A DNA stretch of 64,000 bases from Chroococcidiopsis sp. CCMEE 29 (GTDB lineage Bacteria > Cyanobacteriota > Cyanobacteriia > Cyanobacteriales > Chroococcidiopsidaceae). Shown piece after piece: positions 7,848 to 17,795 of the stretch (positions are counted from its first letter, which is position 1; each line of letters begins with the position of its first letter). Below the pieces are notes generated by a model. That model had not been told where the DNA came from. It ran no database searches and saw only the letters and a program-made list of their open reading frames with translations. Location of the stretch: contig NZ_CP083761.1 in assembly GCF_023558375.1 (NCBI RefSeq), forward strand, positions 2,226,001-2,290,000, in the 5' to 3' direction. The translations under genes and the position numbers were made by a program.

Positions 7848-9197
7848 ATGCTCACCCAGGATATTCATAATTCCCTACTGGATATTACAGATTTAAACCA
7901 TCTGAAGTCGGAACTGAATCGCCTACCAGCTGTTGATGTCGGAGATTACATAGCTCAACTGTCCTCAGAACGGCGGGCGATCGCTTTTCGCTTGCTAAAA
8001 AAAGATCAGGCAATTGCTGTGTTTGAATATCTGCCGCCGGAAGTGCAGGAAGAACTACTCGGTTCGCTGCATGATACCCAGGTGTTTCAGATTATAGAAG
8101 CGATGAGCCCTGATGACCGAGCAGTACTATTTGATGAGCTGCCAGCAGGTGTAGTTAAGCGCCTTCTACAACAACTCAGTCCACAGGAACGACAAGCGAC
8201 GGCGACGATTTTGGGTTATCCAGAATACACTGCTGGACGCGTGATGACGACGGAATATGTGCGACTGCGGCAGGGACTGACAGTAGGAGAAGCTCTAAAT
8301 AAGATCCGGCAAAGTGACCAAGACAAGGAAACGATTTACTATGCCTACGTCACGGATGATAACCGCAAACTGGTGAGTGTTGTATCTTTACGGCAGCTAC
8401 TGTTTACAATTCCTGATGTTTTGATCCGCGATATTGCTAGCGATCGCGCGATCAAAGCCCGTACCGAAATGTCCCAAGAAGAAGTCGCGCAACTAATGAA
8501 GCGCTATGACTTGATCGCCTTACCCGTAGTTGATCGCGAAGATCGCTTGGTTGGAATTATCACGATTGATGATGTGGTAGACATTCTAGAGGAGGAAGCC
8601 ACTCAAGACATTCAGAAACTAGCAGGTGTAAGTGGTGGTGATGAAGCAGCCTTGTCTGCTCCTCAGGTAACGATTCGCAAGCGGTTGCCCTGGCTATTAG
8701 GAAATATTGGTTTGTATGTGGGTGCGGCAAGTGCGATCGCGCCCTTTCAAAGTGTAATTTCCCTGGTGCCAGTTCTGGCGGTGATTATGCCGATCTTGTC
8801 TAACACCAGCGGTAATGTAGCAATTCAGGCTTTATCAGTCACAGTCCGAGGACTAGGTGTAGGCGAAGTCACGCCTTTGGATACCCTAAAAATTCTCCGC
8901 AAGGAAATTCTCGCTGGGTTAGGCACAGCTTTAGCTTTGGGACTCGCCCTTGGCATCCTTTCCTTGATTTGGTCGCCTCCCAAAGACCGATGGGTAGCCT
9001 TAGTTGCCGCAACGGTAATGGTTGTTAATGTGTTTATAGCTGCCACGCTGGGAACATTGCTGCCAATGGGTTTGAAGCAGTTGAAACTCGATCCAGCACT
9101 CATTAGTGGACCACTGCTAACCACTATACTTGATGCTGTAGGCTTTCTGACCTTCCTATCGCTGATCTCCGTTGCTTTGCATCTACTATCGAGATGA
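7848..9197 (+). CDS. mgtE: magnesium transporter MgtE, full length with CBS domains
   Basis: A 449-residue protein with ATG at 7848 and AAAAGG at 7835-7840 as the likely ribosome binding site. The layout is the MgtE N-domain (about 30-130), a tandem CBS pair (about 135-250, ending VGIITIDDVVDILEEEATQD) and five membrane helices (about 280-449). The membrane part has the pore motif SNTSGNVAIQALSVTVRGL and DPALISGPLLTTILDAVG. MgtE is a homodimeric Mg2+ channel that its N and CBS domains close when cytosolic Mg2+ is high. Compared with the shorter paralogue at 5319, it keeps the complete regulatory part. Its 3' end overlaps the convergent SDR gene by 12 bases. Confidence 0.96.
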   Translation: MLTQDIHNSLLDITDLNHLKSELNRLPAVDVGDYIAQLSSERRAIAFRLLKKDQAIAVFEYLPPEVQEELLGSLHDTQVFQIIEAMSPDDRAVLFDELPAGVVKRLLQQLSPQERQATATILGYPEYTAGRVMTTEYVRLRQGLTVGEALNKIRQSDQDKETIYYAYVTDDNRKLVSVVSLRQLLFTIPDVLIRDIASDRAIKARTEMSQEEVAQLMKRYDLIALPVVDREDRLVGIITIDDVVDILEEEATQDIQKLAGVSGGDEAALSAPQVTIRKRLPWLLGNIGLYVGAASAIAPFQSVISLVPVLAVIMPILSNTSGNVAIQALSVTVRGLGVGEVTPLDTLKILRKEILAGLGTALALGLALGILSLIWSPPKDRWVALVAATVMVVNVFIAATLGTLLPMGLKQLKLDPALISGPLLTTILDAVGFLTFLSLISVALHLLSR

Positions 9198-10064
9198 CTG
9201 CAAGGAGGTTGCCGAAACATCAAGTCCCATTGCTCGCAAAATCAGCTGATCGCGCACTCTATCCGGCAAGAAATTCAGCAATGTCCTGAGTCTCGCATTT
9301 TGCCCAATAAGATAGCGAGTCTTTGGTTTCTTCGCTGTAAGTGCATGGACTACAGCTTGAGCCACTATATTCGCAGAAATCCCCTTCTGAGCGAAAGTAG
9401 CTGCACTTTTACTTACAACATCTATAGCACGACTATAGAGATTATGCGCCTGTGCTGGCAGCTTCTGCTGCATCCTGTCTGCTTCAGCTAGAGATTTCTC
9501 CCAAATTGGAGTGGCAATTGCACCTAGTTCAATGATTGAAACCGAAATTCCCCAAGGCTGTAGCTCCATGCGTAGGGCATCTGTGAGTGCCTCCAGCGCA
9601 AATTTTGAGGCATTGTAAGGACCTAGAAAAGGTGTAGCACTTCTGCCTCCAATCGACCCCATATTGATGATTCGCCCGGAGGCAAGTCGTAAGAGAGGAA
9701 TAAATACCTGTGTAACTGCAACTTGCCCAGTTACATTCACTTCCAACTGCTGGCGAAAATCACTCGGAGGTAAGAACTCCAGTGGACCTGCAACAGCAAC
9801 ACCTGCATTATTCACCAAACCAGCCAGTCCAGCATCACCAACTGCGATCGCCACTGTCTGAGCAGCAGATGCAATCGAGTCAGCATCAGTTACATCTAAA
9901 AAAATTGGGTTGAGTCGTTCAGATGCCTTCTGTTTCAGCGCTTGAGCATCTCGATCTGTGCGTATACCAGCAAAGACTTGAAAACCCAGCTTATCTAACC
10001 ACAAGGCACATGTTTCGCCAATCCCTGTGGATGCCCCTGTGACAACGACTGCTCCTTTATTCAC
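9186..10064 (-). CDS. short-chain dehydrogenase/reductase (classical SDR)
   Basis: A 292-residue protein with ATG at 10064. The Rossmann cofactor motif TGASTGIG is at residues 9-16, NNAG at 85-88, the catalytic Ser at 137 (INMGSIGG) and the YNASK catalytic Tyr/Lys at 150/154. It is therefore an intact NAD(P)-dependent oxidoreductase. IRTDRD after β2 suggests NADPH preference, since a basic residue follows the second strand. The substrate is not predictable; retinol-dehydrogenase-like and 17β-HSD-like SDRs have this length. It converges with mgtE and stands alone on its strand. Confidence 0.9.
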   Translation of the reverse strand: MNKGAVVVTGASTGIGETCALWLDKLGFQVFAGIRTDRDAQALKQKASERLNPIFLDVTDADSIASAAQTVAIAVGDAGLAGLVNNAGVAVAGPLEFLPPSDFRQQLEVNVTGQVAVTQVFIPLLRLASGRIINMGSIGGRSATPFLGPYNASKFALEALTDALRMELQPWGISVSIIELGAIATPIWEKSLAEADRMQQKLPAQAHNLYSRAIDVVSKSAATFAQKGISANIVAQAVVHALTAKKPKTRYLIGQNARLRTLLNFLPDRVRDQLILRAMGLDVSATSLQSSR

Positions 10065-10399
10065 CGTCCTCTCCCGCCGCCTCTAAAGTGATGCGGACAA
10101 CTGTACTGTCTCTACCACCCCCTGTGTAGAGCCGTCTGAAACTAACTCTGGGATTTCAGTAATTCGATAGAATTTGAGCCAGCGATCGCTTGCTATTATA
10201 ACCGTTACGAGGCGCTAGGCAGATATGCGAGTTTCCAGTGGGGAAATCGTGGATGTGGTGCAAATGATGCCATCAGAGTTACGAGAACTCTGGCCTGAGA
10301 CAGTGCATGCTTAGTCATAGATAGGTGCTGAATTGAGGAATGAAAATGCCGAATTATTTCCTCAATTCAGCAATACCAAAATAGGAGAATATATAGCTT
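10065..10399. other. intergenic region with a possible 29-residue ORF and a leader hairpin
   Basis: This 335-base gap separates the divergent SDR and HPF genes. It holds a GCGATCGC site near 10183, a 30-codon frame ATG 10225 to TAG 10314 (begins MRVSSGEIVDVV, contains ELRELWPETV), and the perfect inverted repeat listed separately. The peptide has no ribosome binding site that I can see. It may be the tail of a lost gene. Confidence 0.4.
10326..10372 (+). promoter_or_regulatory. perfect 15-bp inverted repeat in leader of HPF/cold-shock gene
   Basis: GCTGAATTGAGGAA (10327-10340) is followed after 17 bases by its exact reverse complement TTCCTCAATTCAGC (10358-10371); one further T-A pair makes 15 bp. 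It ends 28 bases before the ATG at 10400. No T-run follows, so it is not a classical terminator. An operator or an RNA hairpin near the ribosome binding site (AGGAGA, 10383-10388) fits better. Confidence 0.6.
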
Positions 10400-11023
10400 A
10401 TGCAAGTTCCATTAGAGATTACCTATCGAGGTGTGGAAAAAACTGATGCTCTCGACGCATTAGTCCAGGAAAAGATCGCTAAGCTAGAAGAGGTCTGCGA
10501 CCATATCACTAGCTGCCATATCGCTATCGAAAAGCCTCACGATCGCCCGCGTAGTGGTTCTCCCTTTCGGGTGCGGCTTGATATTACGGTGCCGCCTGGT
10601 CATGAACTGGTAGCCACGAACAATCCAGGCGCAGATACCCAGTACGAAGAAATTGATGTGGCAATTCGAGATGCGTTTGATGCGGCTCGTCGTCAGCTGA
10701 GAAAACTCAACAAGCGGCAGCATGAAAGCGATAAAGGCAAGACTCATGCAGCGCCAGAAACTATCGCACTAGTGACCCAGATATTTCGGGACAAGGGGTA
10801 CGGCTTTCTCAAGACTCTAGAAGGTGAGGAAATTTACTTCCACCGCAACAGCGTGCTGCATGACGACTTTGATCGCTTAGAAATTGGCACTGGCGTGCGG
10901 TTTTTCGTGGAACAGGGCGAACAGGGTCCACAAGCAAGTACGGTGCAGATTGTCAACAAACCAGGTTCCCGTGTTGGCAAATCTGGTGAAGAGCAAATCG
11001 AACCACCACTGGGTTGGCAGTAA
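10400..11023 (+). CDS. HPF/RaiA-family ribosome-associated protein fused to a cold-shock-like domain
   Basis: A 207-residue protein with ATG at 10400. Residues 1-110 resemble the hibernation-promoting factor/S30AE β-α-β-β-β-α fold ([26 protein letters not shown], then [17 protein letters not shown]). Residues 125-190 resemble a cold-shock OB fold ([40 protein letters not shown]). HPF proteins bind the 30S decoding centre and idle ribosomes under stress. The standard long HPF has a dimerisation domain instead of the OB fold seen here. The gene starts 6 bases before pyrB ends its leader: its stop at 11023 is 5 bases before the pyrB ATG, so the two may be co-transcribed. Confidence 0.87.
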   Translation: MQVPLEITYRGVEKTDALDALVQEKIAKLEEVCDHITSCHIAIEKPHDRPRSGSPFRVRLDITVPPGHELVATNNPGADTQYEEIDVAIRDAFDAARRQLRKLNKRQHESDKGKTHAAPETIALVTQIFRDKGYGFLKTLEGEEIYFHRNSVLHDDFDRLEIGTGVRFFVEQGEQGPQASTVQIVNKPGSRVGKSGEEQIEPPLGWQ

Positions 11024-11028
11024 AATCA

Positions 11029-12057
11029 ATGCCTACTTCCATTTGGACTCGCCACCACGTTCTTTCCCTCGCTGATTTCACCAGCGCTGAATACAATACA
11101 GTGTTGCAGACTGCCGCTAGCTTCAGAGAAGTGCTGTCGCGGCGGACGAAAAAAGTACCAACGTTGCAAGGACAGGTAGTCGCTAATTTGTTTTTTGAAC
11201 CGTCTACCCGCACCCGCAGTAGTTTTGAACTGGCAGCTAAACGCCTCTCTGCTGATACGCTCAACTTTGCAGCAGCAACCTCTTCCCTAACCAAGGGAGA
11301 AACGATTTTGGATACAGCAAAGACATATTTAGCGATGGGAACGGATATGATGGTGATTCGCCATCGAGAAGCTGGGGTTCCACAAGCGATTGCCGCTGAG
11401 ATGGATCGTCTAGGAGTACGAGTAGGTGTCCTCAACGCCGGGGATGGTCAGCACGAACATCCGTCTCAAGCACTACTAGACTTGTTTACTATCTGTACCA
11501 TCCTCGACCCAGATCAGCCACGACTTGAACTTTTGCAAGGCAAAAAGATTGCCATTGTAGGGGATATTTTACATTCACGGGTAGCCAGATCGAATATCTG
11601 GAGTTTAACGGCGAGTGGTGCAGAAGTGCATTTAGCAGCGCCACCCACTTTGTTACCGCAGTTGTTTGCAGAGTTTGTTAGTGATGATGGGAGAGCAGGG
11701 GGAGCAGGGGAGAAACCGCAAATTCAAAATCGTAAGCTGTTTGTGCATTGGACCGTTGAACCAGCTTTGCAGGATGCGGATTTTGTGATGACATTGCGTT
11801 TACAAAAGGAACGCATGACTCAACATTTACTGCCAAGTTTGAGAGAGTACCACCATCGATTTGGAATTACGCGCGATCGCCTGAAACTTTGCCAACCAAA
11901 TGTTAAAGTACTGCACCCAGGTCCAGTTAACCGGGGGGTAGAAATTAGTTCTGAATTAATGGATAACCCCCAATTCAGCCTCATCTCTGAGCAAGTCACG
12001 AGTGGAGTTGCCGTGCGGATGGCACTCCTTTACTTAATGGGGAGTAGCAAGGTTTAA
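11029..12057 (+). CDS. pyrB: aspartate carbamoyltransferase catalytic subunit
   Basis: A 342-residue protein from the ATG at 11029; an upstream in-frame TTG (11014) lies within the previous gene. It catalyses carbamoyl phosphate + L-aspartate to N-carbamoyl-L-aspartate, the committed pyrimidine step. The carbamoyl-phosphate loop [13 protein letters not shown], the MVIRHREAG segment, [19 protein letters not shown] and [10 protein letters not shown] are all intact. One odd point is a hydrophilic insert ([18 protein letters not shown], from about 11688) in the loop before the LFVHW strand. It is encoded by GGGAGCAGGGG-type repeat DNA seen elsewhere between genes. The gene overlaps the convergent kinase by 4 bases. 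Confidence 0.96.
   Translation: MPTSIWTRHHVLSLADFTSAEYNTVLQTAASFREVLSRRTKKVPTLQGQVVANLFFEPSTRTRSSFELAAKRLSADTLNFAAATSSLTKGETILDTAKTYLAMGTDMMVIRHREAGVPQAIAAEMDRLGVRVGVLNAGDGQHEHPSQALLDLFTICTILDPDQPRLELLQGKKIAIVGDILHSRVARSNIWSLTASGAEVHLAAPPTLLPQLFAEFVSDDGRAGGAGEKPQIQNRKLFVHWTVEPALQDADFVMTLRLQKERMTQHLLPSLREYHHRFGITRDRLKLCQPNVKVLHPGPVNRGVEISSELMDNPQFSLISEQVTSGVAVRMALLYLMGSSKV
11688..11732 (+). repeat. G-rich repeat inserted in frame in pyrB
   Basis: GGGAGAGCAGGGGGAGCAGG followed by AAATTCAAAATC-like sequence matches the G-rich/AAAATCC repeat style found in intergenic DNA (for example 26005-26066). Here it encodes a short surface loop without breaking the frame. Confidence 0.6.
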
Positions 12058-14549
12058 GAACAGGAATTCCTTGCTGTAGTTGATTGGTAATTATTGTTAA
12101 GAACCCGATTAATAGTTGACAATAATTCCTTCGCTGTGTAGGGTTTCGATAAAAACGTTTTGACACCAGCGCTAATAGCAGCCGTCTGTTTATCGGTGGA
12201 GGCTAGCCCACTGACAGCAATAATTTTGACGTTAGGGTTGATTTTTTGTAACGTGCGGATGGTGGTTGCACCATCCATTGAGGGCATCAGCATATCTGTC
12301 AATACCACGCTGATTTGATCGCGATGCTCAGCGTACAGTGCTATTGCCTCAATGCCATCACTAGCAGTTATAGCTTTGTAGTTGTATGTTTCCAATGATG
12401 TTTTGGTAATTTCGCGAATTGCGGCTTCATCATCCACTACAAGAACTAATTCTCCGTTTCCTAGATGCAATTCGGCATCCGGTACTTCTAGCGCTTCCAT
12501 TGCTTCCACGGCTGGCAAGTATACCTTAAATTCGGTACCTCTGCCCATTTCACTGTAAACGGTGATAAACCCACCGTGGCTTTTGATAATACCCATTACT
12601 GTTGATAATCCTAAACCCGTACCTTTGCCTAGCTCTTTAGTGGTGAAAAATGGCTCAAAAATTCGCTCTACAATTTCAGGTGAAATACCAGTGCCCGTAT
12701 CCGCCACCGTAATCACAATGTAAGGACCAACTTTGGCTTCCAGATGCATCCGAGCATAATGTTCATCAATGAATAGATTCTCGGCACAGATCTTCAAAGT
12801 GCCACCATTGAGCATGGCATCGCGGGCGTTCACACACAGGTTCATCAGCACCTGATGCAGTTGAGTGGCATCTCCTGAGACAGTCCACAGGTTTGGCGGT
12901 ACGTCTGTATAAACTTCGATAGATTTGGGAAAAGTCTCTTTGATAATCTGCCTAATTTCCGTAACCAGATGCTTGATTTGCAAAACCGTACACGTACCTT
13001 CAACTCCTCGCGCAAATGACAGTACTTGCTTAACCAAAGCAGCGCCGCGCTTAGCATTGGTAACTAATATCGGCAGTAGCCTTTGACTGCGCTGATCGTG
13101 CAGTTGAGTTTCTAATAGCTGTGCTGTCATTAAAATCGGAGCTAGTATATTGTTCAAATCGTGAGCGATACCACTGGCAAGGGTACCGATACTCTCCAAT
13201 CGCTGGGCGCGGAGAAACTGGGCTTCTAGTAGTTTCTTCTCTGTAATGTCGGTATTGACCACCAGAATTGATTTTGGTTTCTCCTGTTCATCACGCACGA
13301 GCGTCCAGCGGCTTTGAACAATAATTTGCTTGCCGTCTTTGGTAACTTGATGTAACTCACCCTGCCATTCACCTGTGTGGGCAAGTGTGAGCTGGGCTTC
13401 TTTAAGTTGCTGAGAAAACGTTTCTTGGTACAACAGCTGATTAGCATTTTTGCCGATCGCTTCTTCAGCCTTCCAGCCGTATAGCCGCTCAGCACCTTTA
13501 TTCCAAAATAAGATGTTCTTTTCTAAATCTCTAACAAAAATTGCGTCTGTTGCCACATCAAGCAGGGCTGCTTGTTCGCGGATTTTTTGTTCGGCTTGCT
13601 TGCGCTCGGCGAGGTCGGTTTGTGCCTGCTCGAAGAGTGTTGATTGTTGAATGGCGATCGCTACCTGCGTTGCCAATTGCTTGAGCAAATTGATCTCCAA
13701 CTGTTGCCATTGCCGTGGTGCCGAACAGTGGTTAGCCACGAGCAAACCCCACAAGTCTTGCCCTTGCAAAATTGGTACCACCAAAGCTGCCCGAACTTGA
13801 AACTGAGCCATAAAATCGATGTAACATTGGGTCAAATCTGCGGCATAGATATCTGCTGTAGCTTGAATGCGACCTTGTTTATACCGCTGGAGACTAGTTT
13901 CCTCAAAGCTGGGGTCTTTGAGTCTGCTTCTTAGAATCGGTTTCAAGCCGTCGGACCCTAAAGATTCTACGACCACAACCCCTCCCCAATCTGGCTCGAA
14001 GCGGTAAATGAACACCCGATCAACCTGGAGAAACTGCCGCACTTCAGACACTGTGGTACTCAGGATCTCTGTGAGGTTAAGAGACTGACGGATGCGTTGG
14101 GCAATCTCCACCACCAGTCGCTCCCGCTCGGTTTGCTGTCGCAGCGCCTCCTCCGTTCGCTTGCGGTCAATCGCATAGCGGATGGAACGCTCTAGCAAAG
14201 GTGCTCCAATTTGGCTCTTTTCTAGGTAATCTGCCGCTCCAGCCTTCATTGCTTCAATGTCTACTTCGTGGTCTCCTTGTCCAGTTAGCAAGATGATAGG
14301 AGCAGAACAACCTTTAGCCACTGCTTCGCGCAAGAGTTCCAATCCAGTGCGCTCACCCAAGCGGTAGTCGAAGAGATAGACATCGTGATGGTGATGGGCG
14401 ATCGCCTCTAAAGCAGCGTCGTAACTTTCCACCCATTCCAGCTTGAAAGGATCTCCCTGCATTTGGGAGAACCAATCACGAGTCAAGACATAGTCATCCT
14501 CGTCATCATCAACTAGAAGCACTCTAACTTGACCAGTGTCCATGTCCAT
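12054..14549 (-). CDS. hybrid two-component protein: REC-GAF-PAS-HisKA-HATPase-REC
   Basis: I start at the ATG at 14549 (then [10 protein letters not shown]), giving 831 residues; an in-frame frame extension to 14600 lies inside the upstream regulator. Domains in order: REC (phospho-acceptor in YLFDYRLGE), GAF (about 150-310, [27 protein letters not shown]), PAS ([14 protein letters not shown]), an NtrB-like histidine kinase with [11 protein letters not shown], ATPase boxes ([25 protein letters not shown]), and a C-terminal REC ([12 protein letters not shown]). It is soluble and probably receives signals through GAF/PAS and the N-terminal REC. The GAF has a cysteine where cyanobacteriochromes bind bilin, but Tyr follows instead of the usual His. 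It is the last gene of a reverse-strand operon, overlapping the previous gene by 26 bases. Confidence 0.93.
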   Translation of the reverse strand: MDMDTGQVRVLLVDDDEDDYVLTRDWFSQMQGDPFKLEWVESYDAALEAIAHHHHDVYLFDYRLGERTGLELLREAVAKGCSAPIILLTGQGDHEVDIEAMKAGAADYLEKSQIGAPLLERSIRYAIDRKRTEEALRQQTERERLVVEIAQRIRQSLNLTEILSTTVSEVRQFLQVDRVFIYRFEPDWGGVVVVESLGSDGLKPILRSRLKDPSFEETSLQRYKQGRIQATADIYAADLTQCYIDFMAQFQVRAALVVPILQGQDLWGLLVANHCSAPRQWQQLEINLLKQLATQVAIAIQQSTLFEQAQTDLAERKQAEQKIREQAALLDVATDAIFVRDLEKNILFWNKGAERLYGWKAEEAIGKNANQLLYQETFSQQLKEAQLTLAHTGEWQGELHQVTKDGKQIIVQSRWTLVRDEQEKPKSILVVNTDITEKKLLEAQFLRAQRLESIGTLASGIAHDLNNILAPILMTAQLLETQLHDQRSQRLLPILVTNAKRGAALVKQVLSFARGVEGTCTVLQIKHLVTEIRQIIKETFPKSIEVYTDVPPNLWTVSGDATQLHQVLMNLCVNARDAMLNGGTLKICAENLFIDEHYARMHLEAKVGPYIVITVADTGTGISPEIVERIFEPFFTTKELGKGTGLGLSTVMGIIKSHGGFITVYSEMGRGTEFKVYLPAVEAMEALEVPDAELHLGNGELVLVVDDEAAIREITKTSLETYNYKAITASDGIEAIALYAEHRDQISVVLTDMLMPSMDGATTIRTLQKINPNVKIIAVSGLASTDKQTAAISAGVKTFLSKPYTAKELLSTINRVLNNNYQSTTARNSCS

Positions 14550-15006
14550 TTCTCGCTTGTACGAGCGGCAGTTCAACAATTTCAAACCAGTATTTTCCAA
14601 TTGTCTTCATTACCTCAACTAACGACGCAAACGTCACCGGCTTGGTAATGAACGAGTTTGCGCCCAAATCATAGCTCCGATAAATATCTTCCTCTGCCTT
14701 TGAGGTCGTCAGTACCACAATCGGAATTTGCCGGAAATTCGGATCTGCCTTGATCTCCTTCAGTGCCTCACGCCCGTCTTTTCTCGGCATATTCAGATCC
14801 AGCAGGATTAAACCAGGACGTGGCGAACTGCGAGAGTCAACATATTTGCCACGCCGATACAGATAATCCATCAACTCCTCGCCATCCCGAACAAAGTGCA
14901 GATCATTCGCCAAGCGACTTTCTGCTAACGCCTCATGAGCCAACATACAGTCGTCTTCGTCATCATCAGCCATTAAAATTGTGACAGTTGTGCGGCGGCC
15001 TTTCAC
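14524..15006 (-). CDS. single-domain response regulator (CheY/Rcp1-like)
   Basis: A 160-residue protein with ATG at 15006. The receiver domain has the acidic pair ADDDEDD, the phospho-acceptor Asp in LILLDLNMPRKDG, the conserved Thr in VVLTTS and Lys in FITKPV. The domain resembles the Rcp1 class that partners phytochrome-type kinases: it has an extended loop YRRGKYVDSRSSPRPG and no output domain. It overlaps the upstream kinase by 4 bases and the downstream kinase by 26, so it is translationally coupled within one operon. It probably shuttles phosphoryl groups between the operon's kinases. Confidence 0.95.
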   Translation of the reverse strand: MKGRRTTVTILMADDDEDDCMLAHEALAESRLANDLHFVRDGEELMDYLYRRGKYVDSRSSPRPGLILLDLNMPRKDGREALKEIKADPNFRQIPIVVLTTSKAEEDIYRSYDLGANSFITKPVTFASLVEVMKTIGKYWFEIVELPLVQARNGHGHWSS

Positions 15007-17795
15007 TCGGCATTTTCTCCTCTACGTTGTTTAATTGGCAGTGTGACAATAAATTTTGCCCCATGTTCTGGGGTGCTTTTGGCTGTAATACTGCCGCTAT
15101 GACGTTCTGTAATTTTACGACAGATTGCTAGACCCATGCCCGTGCCTTCATATTCGCTGCGACTATGCAGACGCTGAAACACGTTAAAGATGCGATCGAG
15201 GTACTTTTCATCAAAGCCAATACCATTATCTTCTACAATAATTTGACAAAGCTCAGCAACTGCACCTGCTTCTACTGGTTTTCGTTCCCGATCTAGAATT
15301 TGGCTATAGATTTTGACGACAGGCGGTTCACCCTCGCGGTAAAATTTCAGCGCATTGCTAATCAGGTTTTGCAGCAATTGCCGCATCTGTACCGGATCGC
15401 CATCAATCGTAGGTAACTCACTTACTGCCACACATCCTCCAGTCTGCTGGCTACGCACTTCTAAATCGGACAATACCTCTTGCGCCACCTGGGTAAGATT
15501 AACTGGAACAAAAGCTTGCACCCTAGTCGTAATTCGAGACAGGACTAACAAGTCGTCAATCAGGTTCTGCATCCGTTGAGCTGCATTTTGCATCCGCTCT
15601 AGGTAGTCAAGTCCCTGAGGATTTAGTGTCTCGCCCCAGGTTGCCTTTAAGCGATTACCAAAGGCTTGAATTTTACGTAGTGGTTCTTGCAGATCGTGGG
15701 AAGCGATCGAGGCAAACTGTTGTAATTCAGCATTGGAACGAGCTAATTCCTGGCGCTGACGGGTTTCTTCTTCTAGAAGTTGAGATTGGGCTAAGGCGAT
15801 GCCGATTTGATCTGCTAATTGTCGCAAAAGTTCAATTTCATAGCTGGACCACTGCCGGGGACTGCTACACTGATGAGCAATTAGCAGACCCCAGAGTTCT
15901 TCTTTTAAGAGAATTGGCACTACTAGTTTTGCCTTGACTCCCCACTGATGCAAAAACTCCACCAGGCAAGATGGCACCTCAGCATCGTCGACATTGTCAA
16001 TCACCCGATTTCTTCCCTGACGGTACAGATGCTGGCATTCTTCTGGAAATACTTCTGCTGGGAAGTGCTGTCCTAGAATAATCGGCCAGCCAGGAACCAC
16101 TGCCTCTGTGACCGCACTCCCTGTGCCATCGGACCAAACGCGATAGACTAAGACTCGGTCTGCCTGCAACAGCTTTTGTACCTCTGTAACGGTGGTTTGG
16201 AGGATTTCCTCAAGTTGTAAAGACTGGCGGATTTTGAGCGTAACGTCGGCAAATAACTGCGATCGCAGATTCTGCCGCTGTAATTCTTCTTCTGCTTGTT
16301 TGCGCTCGCTAATGTCTAGGACAAAACAGATTGCCAGATTTTGGGTTCCTTCTAAAAGCGCACCGCCCACCACAACAGGAATGCGGCTGCCATTTTTACA
16401 AACATATTCCTTCTCGAAGGAGTTACAAACTCCCCACTGCTGAAATTCGGCGATCGCTTGTTCATCCAGATGCCGATATTCTGCTGGGGTCATTTCATCC
16501 CAACGCACTTGTCCCGCATGTAATTCCTCCTGCGTATAGCCCACCATTTGCAGAAAGGCGTTGTTTGCCATTGTGATGTTGCCACTCAGATTGGCAAACA
16601 TGATTCCAATGATATTAGACTCAAACAAACGTCTGAACCGTGCTTCACTTTCCTGCAGCGCCTCTTGGGCTCGCTTGCGCTCAGTGATGTCTTGGAAATA
16701 AACCGAAAGTCCGTCTGGAGATGGATAGGCGTGGACTGCGAACCAAGTACCGAGCGGCTGATAAAATTCTTCAAATTCAACGCTGACTTGTTCTGATACC
16801 GCCCAATGATACTCCTGGTAAAATTTAGAACCGACTGCTTCTGGCAACTCATCCCAGATGTTTTTACCCAAAAGTTCTGCTCGCGTTCTCTGTAAAATTT
16901 GCTCTGCTTGTCGATTGAGGTACGTAAATTGCCACTGTTTGTCTAAAGCAAAGAAAGCATCGGTAATACTTTCAAAAATATTAATGACTCGCTGGTTTGT
17001 CTCTTGCAGTGCTTCCTCGGCTTGTTTCCGCTCGGTAATATCGCGGGAAACCGAAAGCAGTTTTTCCGGTTTGCCTTTAGCATCTAACAGAGGCGTAACT
17101 ACGACTTCCCACCATTTCGGTGTCCCCTTGGCTGTTGGGCAATACCCTTGGAACTTCCCGCTACCCCCAGCCTTTGCCGTTTCAACAGCAGAACGAGCTG
17201 CTTGATTGTAAGTTTCCTGCCAAAAGTCTACCCACTGTGAGTTCATAACTGAGGAGAGGTCATCAATCTCCAACAGGGACTGTCCTCCCGCGCTCATGTA
17301 CAATAAGCGTCCCTCTAAGTCCAACACCTTGATGCAATCCGGACTACTTTTGATGATTCGCCGCAAAAATTCTTCCCTTTGTCGCAACTCCTCAGCTGCC
17401 TGACTAGCTGCGAGTAGATAACGGACTCGTTGACGTAGGACTGCCCAGTGAATCGGCTTAGTAATGTAATCAGTTGCACCTGCCTCGAATGCTTGATCGA
17501 CGGACTCTTGATCCTCCAGCGCAGTAATCATCAATACAGGTGTTCGATCGCCGCCCGGAAGTTTTTGCAATTGCGAGCAGCAGGTAAACCCATCCATCAC
17601 AGGCATGAGGGCATCCAGCAGGATAATATCTAGATGGAGGCGAGTGTAGGCTGCTAATGCCTGCTCTCCGTCACTCGCTTCTACCACCTGATATCCTGCT
17701 TGTTCCATTGCCCGACGTAGTTGTATTCGCATGAACTTGTCGTCATCTACGACAAGGATTAAGGGGGCAGCTTTCTGAGTCGCGTTGATATTCAT
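15003..17795 (-). CDS. multisensor hybrid histidine kinase: REC-PAS-PAS-PAS-GAF-HisKA-HATPase
   Basis: A 930-residue soluble kinase with ATG at 17795. An N-terminal REC ([21 protein letters not shown]) is followed by three PAS domains, each ending in an ERKQAEE or ERKRAQE linker. A GAF domain comes next ([43 protein letters not shown]), then HisKA with [14 protein letters not shown] and the ATPase domain ([22 protein letters not shown]). [10 protein letters not shown] is the H-box of the phytochrome-like cyanobacterial kinase group. The GAF cysteine aligns with the bilin-binding position of cyanobacteriochromes but is followed by Leu, so chromophore binding is doubtful. The gene overlaps both neighbours by 4 bases. 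Confidence 0.94.
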   Translation of the reverse strand: MNINATQKAAPLILVVDDDKFMRIQLRRAMEQAGYQVVEASDGEQALAAYTRLHLDIILLDALMPVMDGFTCCSQLQKLPGGDRTPVLMITALEDQESVDQAFEAGATDYITKPIHWAVLRQRVRYLLAASQAAEELRQREEFLRRIIKSSPDCIKVLDLEGRLLYMSAGGQSLLEIDDLSSVMNSQWVDFWQETYNQAARSAVETAKAGGSGKFQGYCPTAKGTPKWWEVVVTPLLDAKGKPEKLLSVSRDITERKQAEEALQETNQRVINIFESITDAFFALDKQWQFTYLNRQAEQILQRTRAELLGKNIWDELPEAVGSKFYQEYHWAVSEQVSVEFEEFYQPLGTWFAVHAYPSPDGLSVYFQDITERKRAQEALQESEARFRRLFESNIIGIMFANLSGNITMANNAFLQMVGYTQEELHAGQVRWDEMTPAEYRHLDEQAIAEFQQWGVCNSFEKEYVCKNGSRIPVVVGGALLEGTQNLAICFVLDISERKQAEEELQRQNLRSQLFADVTLKIRQSLQLEEILQTTVTEVQKLLQADRVLVYRVWSDGTGSAVTEAVVPGWPIILGQHFPAEVFPEECQHLYRQGRNRVIDNVDDAEVPSCLVEFLHQWGVKAKLVVPILLKEELWGLLIAHQCSSPRQWSSYEIELLRQLADQIGIALAQSQLLEEETRQRQELARSNAELQQFASIASHDLQEPLRKIQAFGNRLKATWGETLNPQGLDYLERMQNAAQRMQNLIDDLLVLSRITTRVQAFVPVNLTQVAQEVLSDLEVRSQQTGGCVAVSELPTIDGDPVQMRQLLQNLISNALKFYREGEPPVVKIYSQILDRERKPVEAGAVAELCQIIVEDNGIGFDEKYLDRIFNVFQRLHSRSEYEGTGMGLAICRKITERHSGSITAKSTPEHGAKFIVTLPIKQRRGENAE

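Noticed and set aside
10225-10314. 29-residue peptide MRVSSGEIVDVV... as a real gene
   Set aside because: No Shine-Dalgarno and no homology that I can recall; kept only as a note in the intergenic entry.
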